Shown here: in pieces, positions 50,238 through 58,626 of the stretch
Layout: each line of letters starts with the position of its first letter
How positions within the stretch are numbered: the first letter of the stretch is position 1
The notes under the pieces: generated by a model
What the model was told of the DNA's origin: nothing
The model's input: only the letters and a program-made list of their open reading frames with translations
The model's database searches: none
Assembly: GCA_030430165.1 (NCBI GenBank)
Contig: JAUIGL010000004.1
Span: forward strand, 1 to 64,000
Length of the DNA stretch: 64,000 nt
Reading direction: 5' to 3'
Origin: a bacterium
GTDB lineage: Bacteria > Desulfobacterota > Binatia > HRBIN30 > CADEER01
Position numbers and translations under genes: made by a program

Positions 50238-50254
50238 CGGCGGCTACGCCGCCG
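50238..50254 (-). terminator. 7-bp hairpin on the stop codon of the 50244-50927 gene
   Basis: CGGCGGC-TAC-GCCGCCG contains the TAG stop (CTA at 50244-50246). It immediately precedes the hairpin array, as at the dksA-like and acyl-CoA dehydrogenase genes, but is shorter. Confidence 0.45.
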
Positions 50255-50927
50255 TGCGTATTTCGCGCAGGACGCGAATGGCGAGGGCGCCGTATTCGTC
50301 GGTGTTGGCGTCGATGAAGTCGAGGAGCTGTTGGCGTTCCCAGGCATTGCCGAAGGTGTGGCTGGCGATCTTGCGCAGGTCTTGCGCCACCGGGTTGGGG
50401 CACGGACCGATCGCAGCGTTGGCGAGCTCGGGGTCGTCGTAGCTGGTTTCGACGTCGGCCGCGTCGACCGCGGCGAAGCGGGCGCGTACCTCGGCGATGA
50501 ACGAGTTGAGCTTCTCGGTTTCGAGCCGGTTGGGGAAGAAGTGGCGATCGAGCGCGCGGCGCAGCATCGTCTCGTCGACTTCGCCGCGCAGCAGGAACGA
50601 AGGCGGGCGGTGGCAGATCTCGTGGCGCCGCGGCTCGTCGATCGAGGTGCGCGAGCTGCAGACGAAGAATGCCGACTCGCCGACGCTGACCCGGAACCAG
50701 GACCGCGCCATCGGGTCCCACGCCGGGCGGTCGTGGAGCACCGGTTCCGAGAGACGGAAGGCGCGTTCCAGGGTGTGCTCGCGGTGGTCGGTGCGGAAGG
50801 TCTCGAGATCGACGATCGCCTCGCTGTCGGGTTCCGGTTGCTCGGCGGGAATCGGGTACAGCACTCCGCACTGGCGACACAGCAGCATCGCGTTCTGGGT
50901 TTGTTGCGGGCTATTGTACATGGACAT
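50244..50927 (-). CDS. Uncharacterised protein coupled to a hybrid histidine kinase
   Basis: The 227-residue soluble protein has an N-terminal CRQC that might bind metal, a central stretch with MARSWFRVSVGESAFFVCSS, and acidic helices towards the end (TFGNAWERQQLLDFIDANT). I do not recognise the family. Its start overlaps the hybrid kinase gene by 17 bases, so the two are probably cotranscribed; it may be a partner or output of that signalling protein. Confidence 0.65.
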   Translation of the reverse strand: MSMYNSPQQTQNAMLLCRQCGVLYPIPAEQPEPDSEAIVDLETFRTDHREHTLERAFRLSEPVLHDRPAWDPMARSWFRVSVGESAFFVCSSRTSIDEPRRHEICHRPPSFLLRGEVDETMLRRALDRHFFPNRLETEKLNSFIAEVRARFAAVDAADVETSYDDPELANAAIGPCPNPVAQDLRKIASHTFGNAWERQQLLDFIDANTDEYGALAIRVLREIRTAA

Positions 50928-52053
50928 TCTGTTCCGCTGGCGCCGCCTCGCGAGGCAGGCGCACGGTGAAGAGGGAGCCGCCGGGCTCGAGGCGGCTCAC
51001 GTGGAGCTCGCCGCGCATCAGGCGCGACAGCTCGGAGGCGAGACGGAGTCCGAGCCCGAGGCCGGTGTGCACGGTCGGCTTGGGCAACACCGAGCTCGGC
51101 GCGAGCTCGATGAGCTCGTCGATGTCCTCGGTCGGCACGCCGACTCCGGTGTCGCTGACGTGGATCTCGACGTCGGATTGATCGGCGAGGGGCTCGACCG
51201 AGAGGGTGACGACGCCGCCGGCCGGTGTGAACTTGAGTGCGTTGTCGACCAGCGCCGCGACCAGGCGTTCCAGCTTGTCGCGATCGGCGACCAGGGCCGT
51301 CTCCGGAGAGCGCGGGTCGATCTGCAGATCGACTTCTTGTTCCTGGGCGACGCCGGCGAAGCGGCCGGCGATGTAGCGGAACACGTCGTCGACGTCGAAC
51401 GGCGTCTCCAGCATCTGGTAGTCGCCGGCTTCGACCTGGTTGAGGATGGTGACGGTGTCGATCAGGGTCAGCAGCCGCTGCGAGTGGGCGTGGATCCTCT
51501 GGAAGGTGTCGTGTTGATCCTGGTTGAGCAGCTCGGAGAGCTGGTCGGTGAGCATGTCGTTGAAGCCCATGATCGCGTTGAGCGGGGTGCGCAGCTCGTG
51601 CGACAGGTTGGCCAGGAAGCGGTCGCGGAAGTCGCGCGCGCGCAGGGTGGCGCGCCGGTGCTCGACCGCGCGCTCGACCAGATCGGAAATCTGCGGCACG
51701 TCGAACGGCTTGGTGACGTAGTCGAAGACGCGATGGCGGAGGCCGCGGATCGCCGAGTCGAGCGACGCGTAGCCGGTGACGACGATGATCTCGATGTCCG
51801 GGTCGAGCCGCTTGATGTGCTCCATGACCTCGTTGCCGCTCATCCCGGGCATGCGCAGGTCGAGCGTGACGACGTCGATCGGGCGGTCGCGGAGGACTTG
51901 GAGTGCTTCGCGGCCGCCGGGCGCGGTGAACACGTTGTAGCTGTCCTTGAACACCATCCGCAGTGACTCTGCGGGCCCGCGGTCGTCGTCGATGATCAGA
52001 AGCGAAGCGCGCTCGCTGGCGGAATCGGCTACCATTTCATTGCCCTCGGTCAT
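50911..52053 (-). CDS. Response regulator-histidine kinase hybrid
   Basis: From ATG 52053 (or ATG 52035, which has a better spaced GAGG) the protein has about 380 residues. An N-terminal receiver domain has LLIIDDD, the phosphoacceptor in VVTLDLRMPGMSG, VVTGYAS and KPFD. A HisKA domain follows, with LANLSHELRTPLNAIMGF, then a HATPase domain with DNALKFTP, DTGVGVP and GLGLGL. No sensor or membrane segment is present, so it probably acts in the cytoplasm as a relay receiving phosphate from another kinase. The downstream overlapping gene is of unknown function. Confidence 0.93.
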   Translation of the reverse strand: MTEGNEMVADSASERASLLIIDDDRGPAESLRMVFKDSYNVFTAPGGREALQVLRDRPIDVVTLDLRMPGMSGNEVMEHIKRLDPDIEIIVVTGYASLDSAIRGLRHRVFDYVTKPFDVPQISDLVERAVEHRRATLRARDFRDRFLANLSHELRTPLNAIMGFNDMLTDQLSELLNQDQHDTFQRIHAHSQRLLTLIDTVTILNQVEAGDYQMLETPFDVDDVFRYIAGRFAGVAQEQEVDLQIDPRSPETALVADRDKLERLVAALVDNALKFTPAGGVVTLSVEPLADQSDVEIHVSDTGVGVPTEDIDELIELAPSSVLPKPTVHTGLGLGLRLASELSRLMRGELHVSRLEPGGSLFTVRLPREAAPAEQNVHVQ

Positions 52054-52344
52054 TGCGAAACAAAGCACCGGGCGTGCCAAAGGGCAGAGCAACTTCCCAC
52101 ACGACTTGCGGCTTGCCATGCGGCTACCGCCAGGTGGTTGGGATCGTTGGGGAATCGACCGCGGCGCCGGCCGAACTCAGGCGCGTTCAGGGACGCGAAT
52201 GTACGTTCCCCGGTCGTCGACCCGTACAAAAGTGTCGATCGAAATGCCGATCGTCAAATCCATGCGGGTTGCACAGCGCAAAGATGCTGCGAGGTGACTT
52301 GCCGTAGCGCATGCGGCCGCGGCTGCGCCGTCGGACGCTCGATG
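52054..52344. other. 290-bp gap with a possible 28-codon ORF
   Basis: On the minus strand, 52177-52263 can encode MDLTIGISIDTFVRVDDRGT followed by YIRVPERA. Its codon usage resembles real genes but it has no ribosome site. I see no other gene; upstream signals for the hybrid kinase gene should lie here. Confidence 0.3.
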
Positions 52345-52911
52345 CTAGATCGGTTCGATGGCGTCGCCGGCGGGGCGATAGCTGCGACCGCATTCGCAGA
52401 CCAGCGACTCTGGCAATCGTTTCGTGCAGGCGCAGATCCAGCCGACGTGGCGCGCCGGATTGCCGACCACCAGTGAGTAGGCGGGCACGTCGGCGGTCAC
52501 CACCGCGCCGGCGCCGACGAAGGCATAGGTGCCGATGGTGACTCCGCAGATGATGGTGACGTTGCCGCCGATCGAGGCGCCGCGGCAGACGCGCGTCGGC
52601 AGGAACTCCTCGGGCGGCGTCTTGAACTCGACGCGCGGCCAGAGATCGTTGGTGAAGGCGACCTGGGGGCCGACGAACACGTAGTCCTCGAGGGTGACGC
52701 CGGCGCAGAGCTCGACGCCGAGCTTGATGGTGACGGCGTTGCCGATGTGGACGTCGGACTCGACGAAGACGTGGTCGCAGATGTTGCAGTCGCTGCCGAG
52801 GGTGGCGCCCTCCATGACGTGGGCGAAGGGCCAGATGCGGGTGTTGGCGCCGACCTCGGTCGACTCGCACAGGGCGTTCGGATGAACGAATGCCGATGGA
52901 TCGACCGGCAC
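52345..52911 (-). CDS. WbpD-like UDP-sugar 3-N-acetyltransferase (left-handed beta helix)
   Basis: From GTG 52911 (five bases after the upstream stop) the protein has 188 residues. Hexapeptide repeats occur throughout (ANTRIWPFAHVMEGATLGSD, GNAVTIKLGVELCAGVTLED). FTNDLWPRVE matches the WbpD/WlbB subgroup, and a final C-x-C and CECG segment may bind zinc. It would acetylate UDP-2-acetamido-3-amino-2,3-dideoxyglucuronate. The adjacent WbpE- and WbpB-like genes make the assignment strong. Confidence 0.88.
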   Translation of the reverse strand: MPVDPSAFVHPNALCESTEVGANTRIWPFAHVMEGATLGSDCNICDHVFVESDVHIGNAVTIKLGVELCAGVTLEDYVFVGPQVAFTNDLWPRVEFKTPPEEFLPTRVCRGASIGGNVTIICGVTIGTYAFVGAGAVVTADVPAYSLVVGNPARHVGWICACTKRLPESLVCECGRSYRPAGDAIEPI

Positions 52912-52915
52912 GGCC

Positions 52916-54022
52916 TCACTCCACCGCGGCGGTGAGGACTTCGACCACGCGCTGCTGTTGCTGCCGGGTGATGCCGGGGTAGATCGGCAGCGAGAGAATC
53001 TCGCCGGCGAGGCGTTCGGCGTTTGGGAAATCGCCTTGGCGATGGCCGAGCGACGCCAGCGCGCCCTGCCGATGCAGCGGCGTCGGATAGTGAATCCCGG
53101 CGCCGATCCCGGCGTCGTTGAGCGCGGCGAGAACGCGGTCGCGGTTGCCGACGCGCACGACGTACAAGTGCCAGACGTGTTGGTTGCCCGGGGCGACGCG
53201 CGGTAGGCCGATCTTGGCGGACGAGCCGAGGAGCTCTTCGTAGTAGGCCGCAGCTTCGCGCCGTTGCTCGTTCCACTCGGCCAGGCGCGCCAGTTTTTGC
53301 AGCAGGACTGCCGCCTGCATCGTGTCGAGCCGCGAGTTGAAGCCGACCTCGGGGTGCGAGTACTTGACCAGGCTGCCCCAGTTGCGCAGCGCGCGCAGCC
53401 GCTCGGCGAGCTCGGCCGAGTTGGTGAGGACGGCGCCGCCGTCGCCGTAGGCGCCGAGGTTCTTCCCCGGATAGAAGCTGACCCCGGCGGCGACGCCGAA
53501 GCTGCCGATGCCTTTGCCGTCCTGGGTTGCCCCGTGCGCCTGGGCGGCGTCCTCGATGACCGCCAGTCGATGCTGCGCCGCGGTGTCGAGGACTGGCGCC
53601 ATCGGTGCAATCTGGCCGTACAGGTGCACCGGGACGATCGCCTTGCTGCGCGGTGTGATCTTCGCCGCGATCTGGCCGGGATCGATCAGCGCGTCGCGCT
53701 CGTCGCAGTCGACCAGCACCGGAGTCGCGCCGATGCGCTGCACCGCCAGCGCGGTGGCGATGAAGGTGTTGGCGGGCAGAATCACCTCGTCGCCCGCACC
53801 GACGTCGATTGCCCGCAGGGCGCACTCGAGAGCGTCGGTGCCGCTGGCGACGCCGACGCAGTGCTCGGCACCGCAGAAGGCGGCGAAGGCGCGTTCGAGC
53901 TCCTCGACCTCGGCGCCGAGGATGAAGGCGCCGCGTTGCATGACCGAGTCGAGCGCTGGGCGCAGATCGTCCTCGATCTGGCGATGCTGCCACTGCAGGT
54001 CGACGAGCGGGATGTTGCCCAT
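52916..54022 (-). CDS. WbpE-like DegT/DnrJ/EryC1/StrS aminotransferase
   Basis: From ATG 54022 the protein has 368 residues. It is PLP-dependent: GVASGTDALECALRA, HLYGQIAPM, VIEDAAQAHGA and the catalytic lysine in YPGKNLGAYGDGGA. MQAAVLLQKL and HVWHLYVVRV complete the family pattern. It should add the 3-amino group to UDP-3-keto-GlcNAcA. It lies between the oxidoreductase and acetyltransferase genes in pathway order. Confidence 0.93.
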   Translation of the reverse strand: MGNIPLVDLQWQHRQIEDDLRPALDSVMQRGAFILGAEVEELERAFAAFCGAEHCVGVASGTDALECALRAIDVGAGDEVILPANTFIATALAVQRIGATPVLVDCDERDALIDPGQIAAKITPRSKAIVPVHLYGQIAPMAPVLDTAAQHRLAVIEDAAQAHGATQDGKGIGSFGVAAGVSFYPGKNLGAYGDGGAVLTNSAELAERLRALRNWGSLVKYSHPEVGFNSRLDTMQAAVLLQKLARLAEWNEQRREAAAYYEELLGSSAKIGLPRVAPGNQHVWHLYVVRVGNRDRVLAALNDAGIGAGIHYPTPLHRQGALASLGHRQGDFPNAERLAGEILSLPIYPGITRQQQQRVVEVLTAAVE

Positions 54023-54024
54023 GG

Positions 54025-55044
54025 TCAGACGGTTTCGCGGCGGCCGCCCGCCGCCAGCGAACGGTCGATCGCCTCGAGCGCCTTGACCACGGCGAGCCCG
54101 CAGCGTCCGTCGGCGAGCGGCGTCGTTCCATTTTCGATGCAGTCGACGAAATGCGAGCACTCGGCGCGCAGCGGCTCGCCCAGCGATACCTTCGGGATGA
54201 GGATGTCGCCGTCGCGCACGGTGGAACGGAACGACGCGAAGGAGTCGATGTAGGGAGCGGCCGTGCGCACGTCGTCGACGTGCTTGTCGTAGATGCGGAT
54301 CGGCTCGGTGAGGTTCATGTCGTCGAAGGTCAGCATCGAGCGGGCGCCGACCACGGTGATGTCGCGCGCCTTGCGCGGGCTCAGCCAGGAGACGTGCAGG
54401 TTGGCGAGGGCGCCGCTCGGGTAGCGCAGGGTTGCGAAGACGGCGTCGTCGATGCCCTGGTTGACCCAGGCGCCGCCGGCCGCCGACACCTCGACCGGCT
54501 CGGCGTCGAACCAGTAGTTGGCGATCGAGATGTCGTGCGCCGCGAGGTCCCAGGAGGCGTTCACGTCGACCCGGATCGGTCCGAGATTGGTGCGCACCAT
54601 CGACACGTAGTAGAGGTCGCCGAGGCGACCGGCGTCGATGCAGTCCTTGACGTGGCGAACTCCCTGATTGAACAGGAACACGTGGCCGACCACCAGCACG
54701 CGCTGGTTGCGTTCGGCGAGCTCGCAGAGCTCCTCGGCCTCGTCGGAGCGGGTGCAGATGGGCTTTTCGACGAGCACGTGCTTGCCGCATTCGAGAGCTC
54801 GCTTGGCGAGCTCGTAGTGGGTGCTGGTCGGGGTGGTGATGACGACGGCGTCGACGGCGTCGCCGTCGATGATCTCGAGAGCGTCGCCGGTGACCTGCAC
54901 CGTGGGGAAGCGCTCGCGGATCAGGGTTTGCCGGGACTCGGCAGTGTCCGCCACGCAGGCGACCTCGGTCGACGCACCTTCGTGGAAGTTGCGGATCAAA
55001 TTCGGGCCCCAGTGGCCCGCACCTATGACGCCGATTCTCAGCAC
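54025..55044 (-). CDS. WbpB-like Gfo/Idh/MocA-family oxidoreductase
   Basis: The 339-residue enzyme has an N-terminal NAD-binding GVIGAGHWGPNLIRNF, then TPTSTHYELA, the EKP motif in HVLVEKPICT and the catalytic histidine region of ASWDLAAHDISIANYW. It should oxidise UDP-GlcNAcA at C3. Its stop is two bases before the aminotransferase start. WbpA (6-dehydrogenase) and WbpI (epimerase) genes are not in the window. Confidence 0.92.
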   Translation of the reverse strand: MLRIGVIGAGHWGPNLIRNFHEGASTEVACVADTAESRQTLIRERFPTVQVTGDALEIIDGDAVDAVVITTPTSTHYELAKRALECGKHVLVEKPICTRSDEAEELCELAERNQRVLVVGHVFLFNQGVRHVKDCIDAGRLGDLYYVSMVRTNLGPIRVDVNASWDLAAHDISIANYWFDAEPVEVSAAGGAWVNQGIDDAVFATLRYPSGALANLHVSWLSPRKARDITVVGARSMLTFDDMNLTEPIRIYDKHVDDVRTAAPYIDSFASFRSTVRDGDILIPKVSLGEPLRAECSHFVDCIENGTTPLADGRCGLAVVKALEAIDRSLAAGGRRETV

Positions 55045-55053
55045 AGAAATCGC

Positions 55054-55776
55054 TCAGCTCCTGATTCGTAGACCCATATACACCAGCGGGCGCAGGATCG
55101 ACCACCAGCCGACGAAGGGGGCCATCTTGGTCTGGCCGACCGACTTCGGCGGATAGATCTTGCTGACCGGCACTTCCGCGGTTCGATAGCCGAGGCGGAT
55201 CGTCTTCAGGTACAGATACGGCTCGAGCTCGTACTCGTCGAGCCATTCCTGATTCAGGTCGATGCGCTCGTCCTCGAGGATGGCGCGGCGAAACGCGCGA
55301 AAGCCGTTGGTCGACTCGGTCAGCTTCTTGCCGGCGACCAGCGAGAACAGGATCGGATGGATGCGGGTGGCAATGCGGCGGTAGACCGGCATTTCGCCGA
55401 ACGACCGATCCGGCTTGAGGAAGCGCGAGCCCTGCACGAAGTCGGCCTGGTCGTCGCAGATCGGATCGAGCAGCAGTGGGATCTCCTCGGGGGAATCCTT
55501 GTTGTTGCCGGCGACGGTGACGATGACGTCGAAGCCGTTGGCTCGCGCGTCGTCGTAGCCGGCGCGCAGGGCGGCGCCGACGCCGAGGGTGGCGCCGAGT
55601 CGGATGACCCGCGCCCCGGCTCGTTCGGCGACCTCGGCCGAGCGGTCGGTCGAGCCGTCGTCGATCACCAGTACTTCGTCGACTACGTCGCGCGGCATAC
55701 GCTCGACCACCTTGGTGATCTTCACTTCTTCGTCGAGCACGGGCGCGATGGCTACGACTCTGAGTCCCTTGTACAT
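55054..55776 (-). CDS. Family 2 glycosyltransferase (polyprenyl-phosphate type)
   Basis: The 240-residue protein has the GT-A signature: IAPVLDEEVKI, the donor-site EVLVIDDGSTDRS, GVGAALRAGYDDARANGFD, a motif VTVAGNNKDSPEEIP and STNGFRAFRRAIL. It resembles dolichyl/undecaprenyl-phosphate sugar synthases but has no C-terminal membrane helices. It is the first gene of the four-gene sugar operon, and probably moves the product or a related sugar onto a lipid carrier (inference). Confidence 0.88.
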   Translation of the reverse strand: MYKGLRVVAIAPVLDEEVKITKVVERMPRDVVDEVLVIDDGSTDRSAEVAERAGARVIRLGATLGVGAALRAGYDDARANGFDVIVTVAGNNKDSPEEIPLLLDPICDDQADFVQGSRFLKPDRSFGEMPVYRRIATRIHPILFSLVAGKKLTESTNGFRAFRRAILEDERIDLNQEWLDEYELEPYLYLKTIRLGYRTAEVPVSKIYPPKSVGQTKMAPFVGWWSILRPLVYMGLRIRS

Positions 55777-56116
55777 GTCCGTGGTAGTCCTGCCGGGATC
55801 AGAATCGACGCTCCGAATCGCCGGGAGTGCTCACCGAGCCACAGAGGGCGCCGCAAATTCAAGGGCAGCGGCGGCGCGCGCCGCCGCTGCGCGCCCGGTG
55901 CTGCTCCGACCTGACGCGCCCGCGCGACCGCGCCTCAGGCCGCTTCGATCTCCTCGTCGATCCCCAGCTTATCCATCCGGTGGTTAAGATCACGGCAGGC
56001 CCGGATAGGCAATTTTCCTTTGCCTTCCAGGCCTCGTCGTGCCCGTTAAATCAGGGTGGGTTAGCTTGGGTTACCCGGGAACGGTAGCAGGGTGGTTGCA
56101 GTGCCGGAGCTTGGGG
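55777..56116. other. Edge region between the sugar operon and the mobile island
   Basis: This 340-bp stretch contains a minus-strand reading frame (55935-56045) ending LPIRACRDLNHRMDKLGIDE, then EIEAA. It has a coding look but is cut by a stop at 56046-56048, as if it were the 3' remnant of a truncated gene. GGGTGGGTTAGCTTGGGTTA follows (56054-56073). An att site may lie here; no promoter for the GT2 gene was identified. Confidence 0.35.
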
Positions 56117-56782
56117 TTAGGTCTTCGCCGTCGCGCCTCGGCGCGTGCTTCGCTTTCGCTGTTTCCGGCGGAAGCGTGCGGCGGAGGCTCTGTTTTGGCA
56201 CCTCTTGGAACAGTAGATCTGGTCCTTCCGGCGTTGGGCGAATAGCCTACCGCAGCCCTCAGTCTGGCATGATGCGTATCGATCCATCTTTAGGCGCTCG
56301 GCGATCGCGCCGAAGAACACGGACTCAGTGTCCCCGGCGGGGAGAGATCGGATCATTCCGTCAGGGCCGCGTTTCATGGCGATCTGAACGGGCACTGGGA
56401 TTGTGAACTGCTCCTCGGCTGCCGCCAAGGACCTTAGGAACCGCCGAACCCAGATCTGGAGTACCGGGATCCGATCCGAGTCGATCCCGGGTGCGCCCGA
56501 CATCGCATTTGCCCAGAGTGGGTGCGCGGCCACATCTTCCGGGGTGGGGCCCACGTCCGGGCCGAGCCCCACCCCACTTGGGCCGAAGGCCGCGTCGACG
56601 AAGCGGAGCTCGAATCCGTATGCGAACACCAGCCATCGGCACCTTTCGACCTCTAGATCGACTGCCAAGTCGGAATCGGCAAACTCATAGAGCCAGTTGA
56701 TATGGCCGGCTCGCTGAAGGTGGCCCAGCGCCCGGAAGAGTAGCTCAACCTTGTCCGTTGCAGGCTTGATGCTTTTTTGCAT
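56117..56782 (-). CDS. CGNR zinc-finger domain protein
   Basis: The 221-residue protein ends in a CGNR-type zinc finger: CQTEGCGRLFAQRRKDQIYC, then SKRCQNRASAARFRRKQ. The N-terminal part is helical with LWANAMSGAPGIDSDR. CGNR proteins are presumed DNA-binding regulators. It is the leftmost gene of the island and divergent from the HTH gene; the intervening 130 bp is AT-rich. Confidence 0.82.
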   Translation of the reverse strand: MQKSIKPATDKVELLFRALGHLQRAGHINWLYEFADSDLAVDLEVERCRWLVFAYGFELRFVDAAFGPSGVGLGPDVGPTPEDVAAHPLWANAMSGAPGIDSDRIPVLQIWVRRFLRSLAAAEEQFTIPVPVQIAMKRGPDGMIRSLPAGDTESVFFGAIAERLKMDRYASCQTEGCGRLFAQRRKDQIYCSKRCQNRASAARFRRKQRKRSTRRGATAKT

Positions 56783-56791
56783 TCCAAAAGC

Positions 56792-56818
56792 ATTATGGCG
56801 TTAGGGGAGAAGAGTCAA
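56792..56818 (-). promoter_or_regulatory. Possible promoter of the CGNR gene
   Basis: On the minus strand TTGACT (56813-56818) and CATAAT (56792-56797) are 15 bases apart, about 9 bases before the ATG, which would give a nearly leaderless transcript. The surrounding sequence is markedly AT-rich and includes inverted copies of GCATTAT. Confidence 0.35.
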
Positions 56819-56915
56819 TACGATGATGGTTTTGCCTGCCTTACTGCATCAAAAATAATGCGATTGGACTCAAAGCGCATTGACTTTGTTTTTGGACTCT
56901 GGTTGGTTCTCCGGC

Positions 56916-57146
56916 ATGAGGCGGTTGAGGGCGGAGAGGCTGAGGCAGGGGTTGAGTCAGACCGAGGTTGGGTTCCTGGCGGGGATGCAAGCTTCGGATG
57001 TCTCGAAGATCGAGAATGGTCGAGTTGAGCCCAGCGAAGCTGTCCGGTGTCGACTCGCTCGAGTTCTCGGGTGCGAGCCGCATGGGCTGACTGAGGAAGT
57101 CGAAATCAAGCTGCAGGCTGCGGCGCACTCGTCGGTGGAACAATGA
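56916..57146 (+). CDS. Small HTH (XRE) regulator of the island
   Basis: From ATG 56916 the protein has 76 residues, nearly all helix-turn-helix (RAERLRQGLSQTEVGFLAGM, SDVSKIENGR, SEAVRCRLARVLG). A TTG at 56880 gives a longer version. It starts the plus-strand island operon; a repressor role is likely by position. Its TGA overlaps the next ATG. Confidence 0.82.
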   Translation: MRRLRAERLRQGLSQTEVGFLAGMQASDVSKIENGRVEPSEAVRCRLARVLGCEPHGLTEEVEIKLQAAAHSSVEQ

Positions 57147-57280
57147 CGGACGAGTCATACGCTCGAATTCGTCAGCGCCTTGCCGAACTGAAGGAGCAGC
57201 AGGCCCTCCGCCGCCAGGCGGATGAGCGATGCGGCGAGCTGGTCGAGGAGATCGCCCGCTTGGAGCGCGAGGCCCGGTGA
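57143..57280 (+). CDS. Small coiled-coil protein (45 residues)
   Basis: ATG 57143 overlaps the previous stop (ATGA) and its own stop overlaps the next GTG. The product is one charged amphipathic helix (IRQRLAELKEQQALRRQADE, ELVEEIARLEREAR). The overlapping start and stop support translation. The function is unknown. Confidence 0.6.
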   Translation: MTDESYARIRQRLAELKEQQALRRQADERCGELVEEIARLEREAR

Positions 57281-58626
57281 GTGTGGCCGCGATCAGATTT
57301 CTCGGCGGGCCCGCAGAGGAGTGCCGTCAGCGCGGCGTCGCCGGGATGGTCGAAGGCGAGGATCGCCTCGATACGTTCATTCGTGGAGCCAAGGCGAACG
57401 CTCTAGACATGGCGCGACCGGTCGATCCAGGCGTGCTAGCCGCCACGCACGACGAGATCGAAGAGTATGTCTTCGATGGGGCGGTCGGTGCTGGGATGGG
57501 GGCCGGGGCTTCCGAGCTGGCGCGCGATATCGCCGCCGGCGCCATCGAGGCTGCCAACCGCCCAGTCTATCCAGTCGATCTTGACGCACCCGCTCCGCCC
57601 AAGCTCGAGATCATCCGCGGCCGGAAGGTCAGCGAGATGCGCTCGAACCAACCCGACCCGGTGGTCGAGCCGTTTCTCTACCGCGGCACCACAACCTTCT
57701 GGAGCTCGGCTGGCGGTGTCGGGAAGACCACGCTGGAGACGCAGATTCTCACCGAGATGGCGGGTGGACTGAATCTGCTCGACTGCGAGGCGCTCCGGCC
57801 GTGCGGCAAGATCAAGGGGTTGTTGGTCAACGCCGAGGATCCCCAGTCGAGTCTCGACTACTGGGCTGTGCGCGTCCTCGAGGCATACGACCTCGACGCG
57901 GCGCCGTTCGACATGGTTTGTGTTCACGACGGGCCCGGCTCGTATCCGCTCACGCCGACGAACACCGAGGCCCTGGCCGAGGTGATCGAGCGTGAGAAGT
58001 ACGACGTCGTTGTTCTCGACCCACTAGTGGCGTTGTTCTCGGAAGGGTTCAAAATCATCGACCCGGTCGCGGCGCGCGCCTTCCAGCGCCAGGCGTTCGG
58101 CCGACTGCAGCGCACCGGGGCCGCGATTCTTGTCGCAGCGCACGACAACAAGCTGGGCCAGGCGCTCAGCGGCACTGTGGACTTCGCCTCGTTCGCGCGG
58201 CTGGTGTTGCACCTCGAAGCGGGGCCCTCGACGCCACAGGGCGACGTCCTGACGCTCACAACGGTCAAGGCGAACCTCGGGTGGCGATTCAAGAAGCTGA
58301 CGCTCCTGCGTGACCCGAAGACGCTCACGTGCCGTGTTACCGACATAGAGCGGAAGGGCGATGCCAGCGCCGGAACACTGAGCGACCCGGCCGACGTGGA
58401 TCGCTTCCTCGCGAAGATCATTCGCACCGAGGTGGTCCCTCTACCGTCCGAGCGGCGGACGAAGTCCGACGTCGAGGCGCTGCTTGTTCGCCAGGCATCC
58501 AGTCGAGGAGTGAAGCGTCAGGACGTACGCGATTTCATCCGCGCCTGTTGCTCATACGAGAGCCGCAAGGTCGGACGAACAACCCAACACATCATCGTCG
58601 GAGTGAAGGAGGACAGCCTCAAATGA
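57277..58626 (+). CDS. RepA-like RecA-fold AAA ATPase (helicase-like)
   Basis: From GTG 57277 the protein has 449 residues. Walker A (SAGGVGKTTLE, about 146-156) follows FLYRGTTTFWS. Then GLLVNAEDPQSSL, Walker B VVVLDPLVALF and the ILVAAHDNKLGQALSG loop occur, as in RepA/RegA-type ATPases (AAA_25). The C-terminal part resembles a winged-helix. It is typical of plasmids and integrated elements, where it acts as a replicative helicase or primase helper. The N-terminal 120 residues are not recognised. Confidence 0.85.
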   Translation: MSVAAIRFLGGPAEECRQRGVAGMVEGEDRLDTFIRGAKANALDMARPVDPGVLAATHDEIEEYVFDGAVGAGMGAGASELARDIAAGAIEAANRPVYPVDLDAPAPPKLEIIRGRKVSEMRSNQPDPVVEPFLYRGTTTFWSSAGGVGKTTLETQILTEMAGGLNLLDCEALRPCGKIKGLLVNAEDPQSSLDYWAVRVLEAYDLDAAPFDMVCVHDGPGSYPLTPTNTEALAEVIEREKYDVVVLDPLVALFSEGFKIIDPVAARAFQRQAFGRLQRTGAAILVAAHDNKLGQALSGTVDFASFARLVLHLEAGPSTPQGDVLTLTTVKANLGWRFKKLTLLRDPKTLTCRVTDIERKGDASAGTLSDPADVDRFLAKIIRTEVVPLPSERRTKSDVEALLVRQASSRGVKRQDVRDFIRACCSYESRKVGRTTQHIIVGVKEDSLK

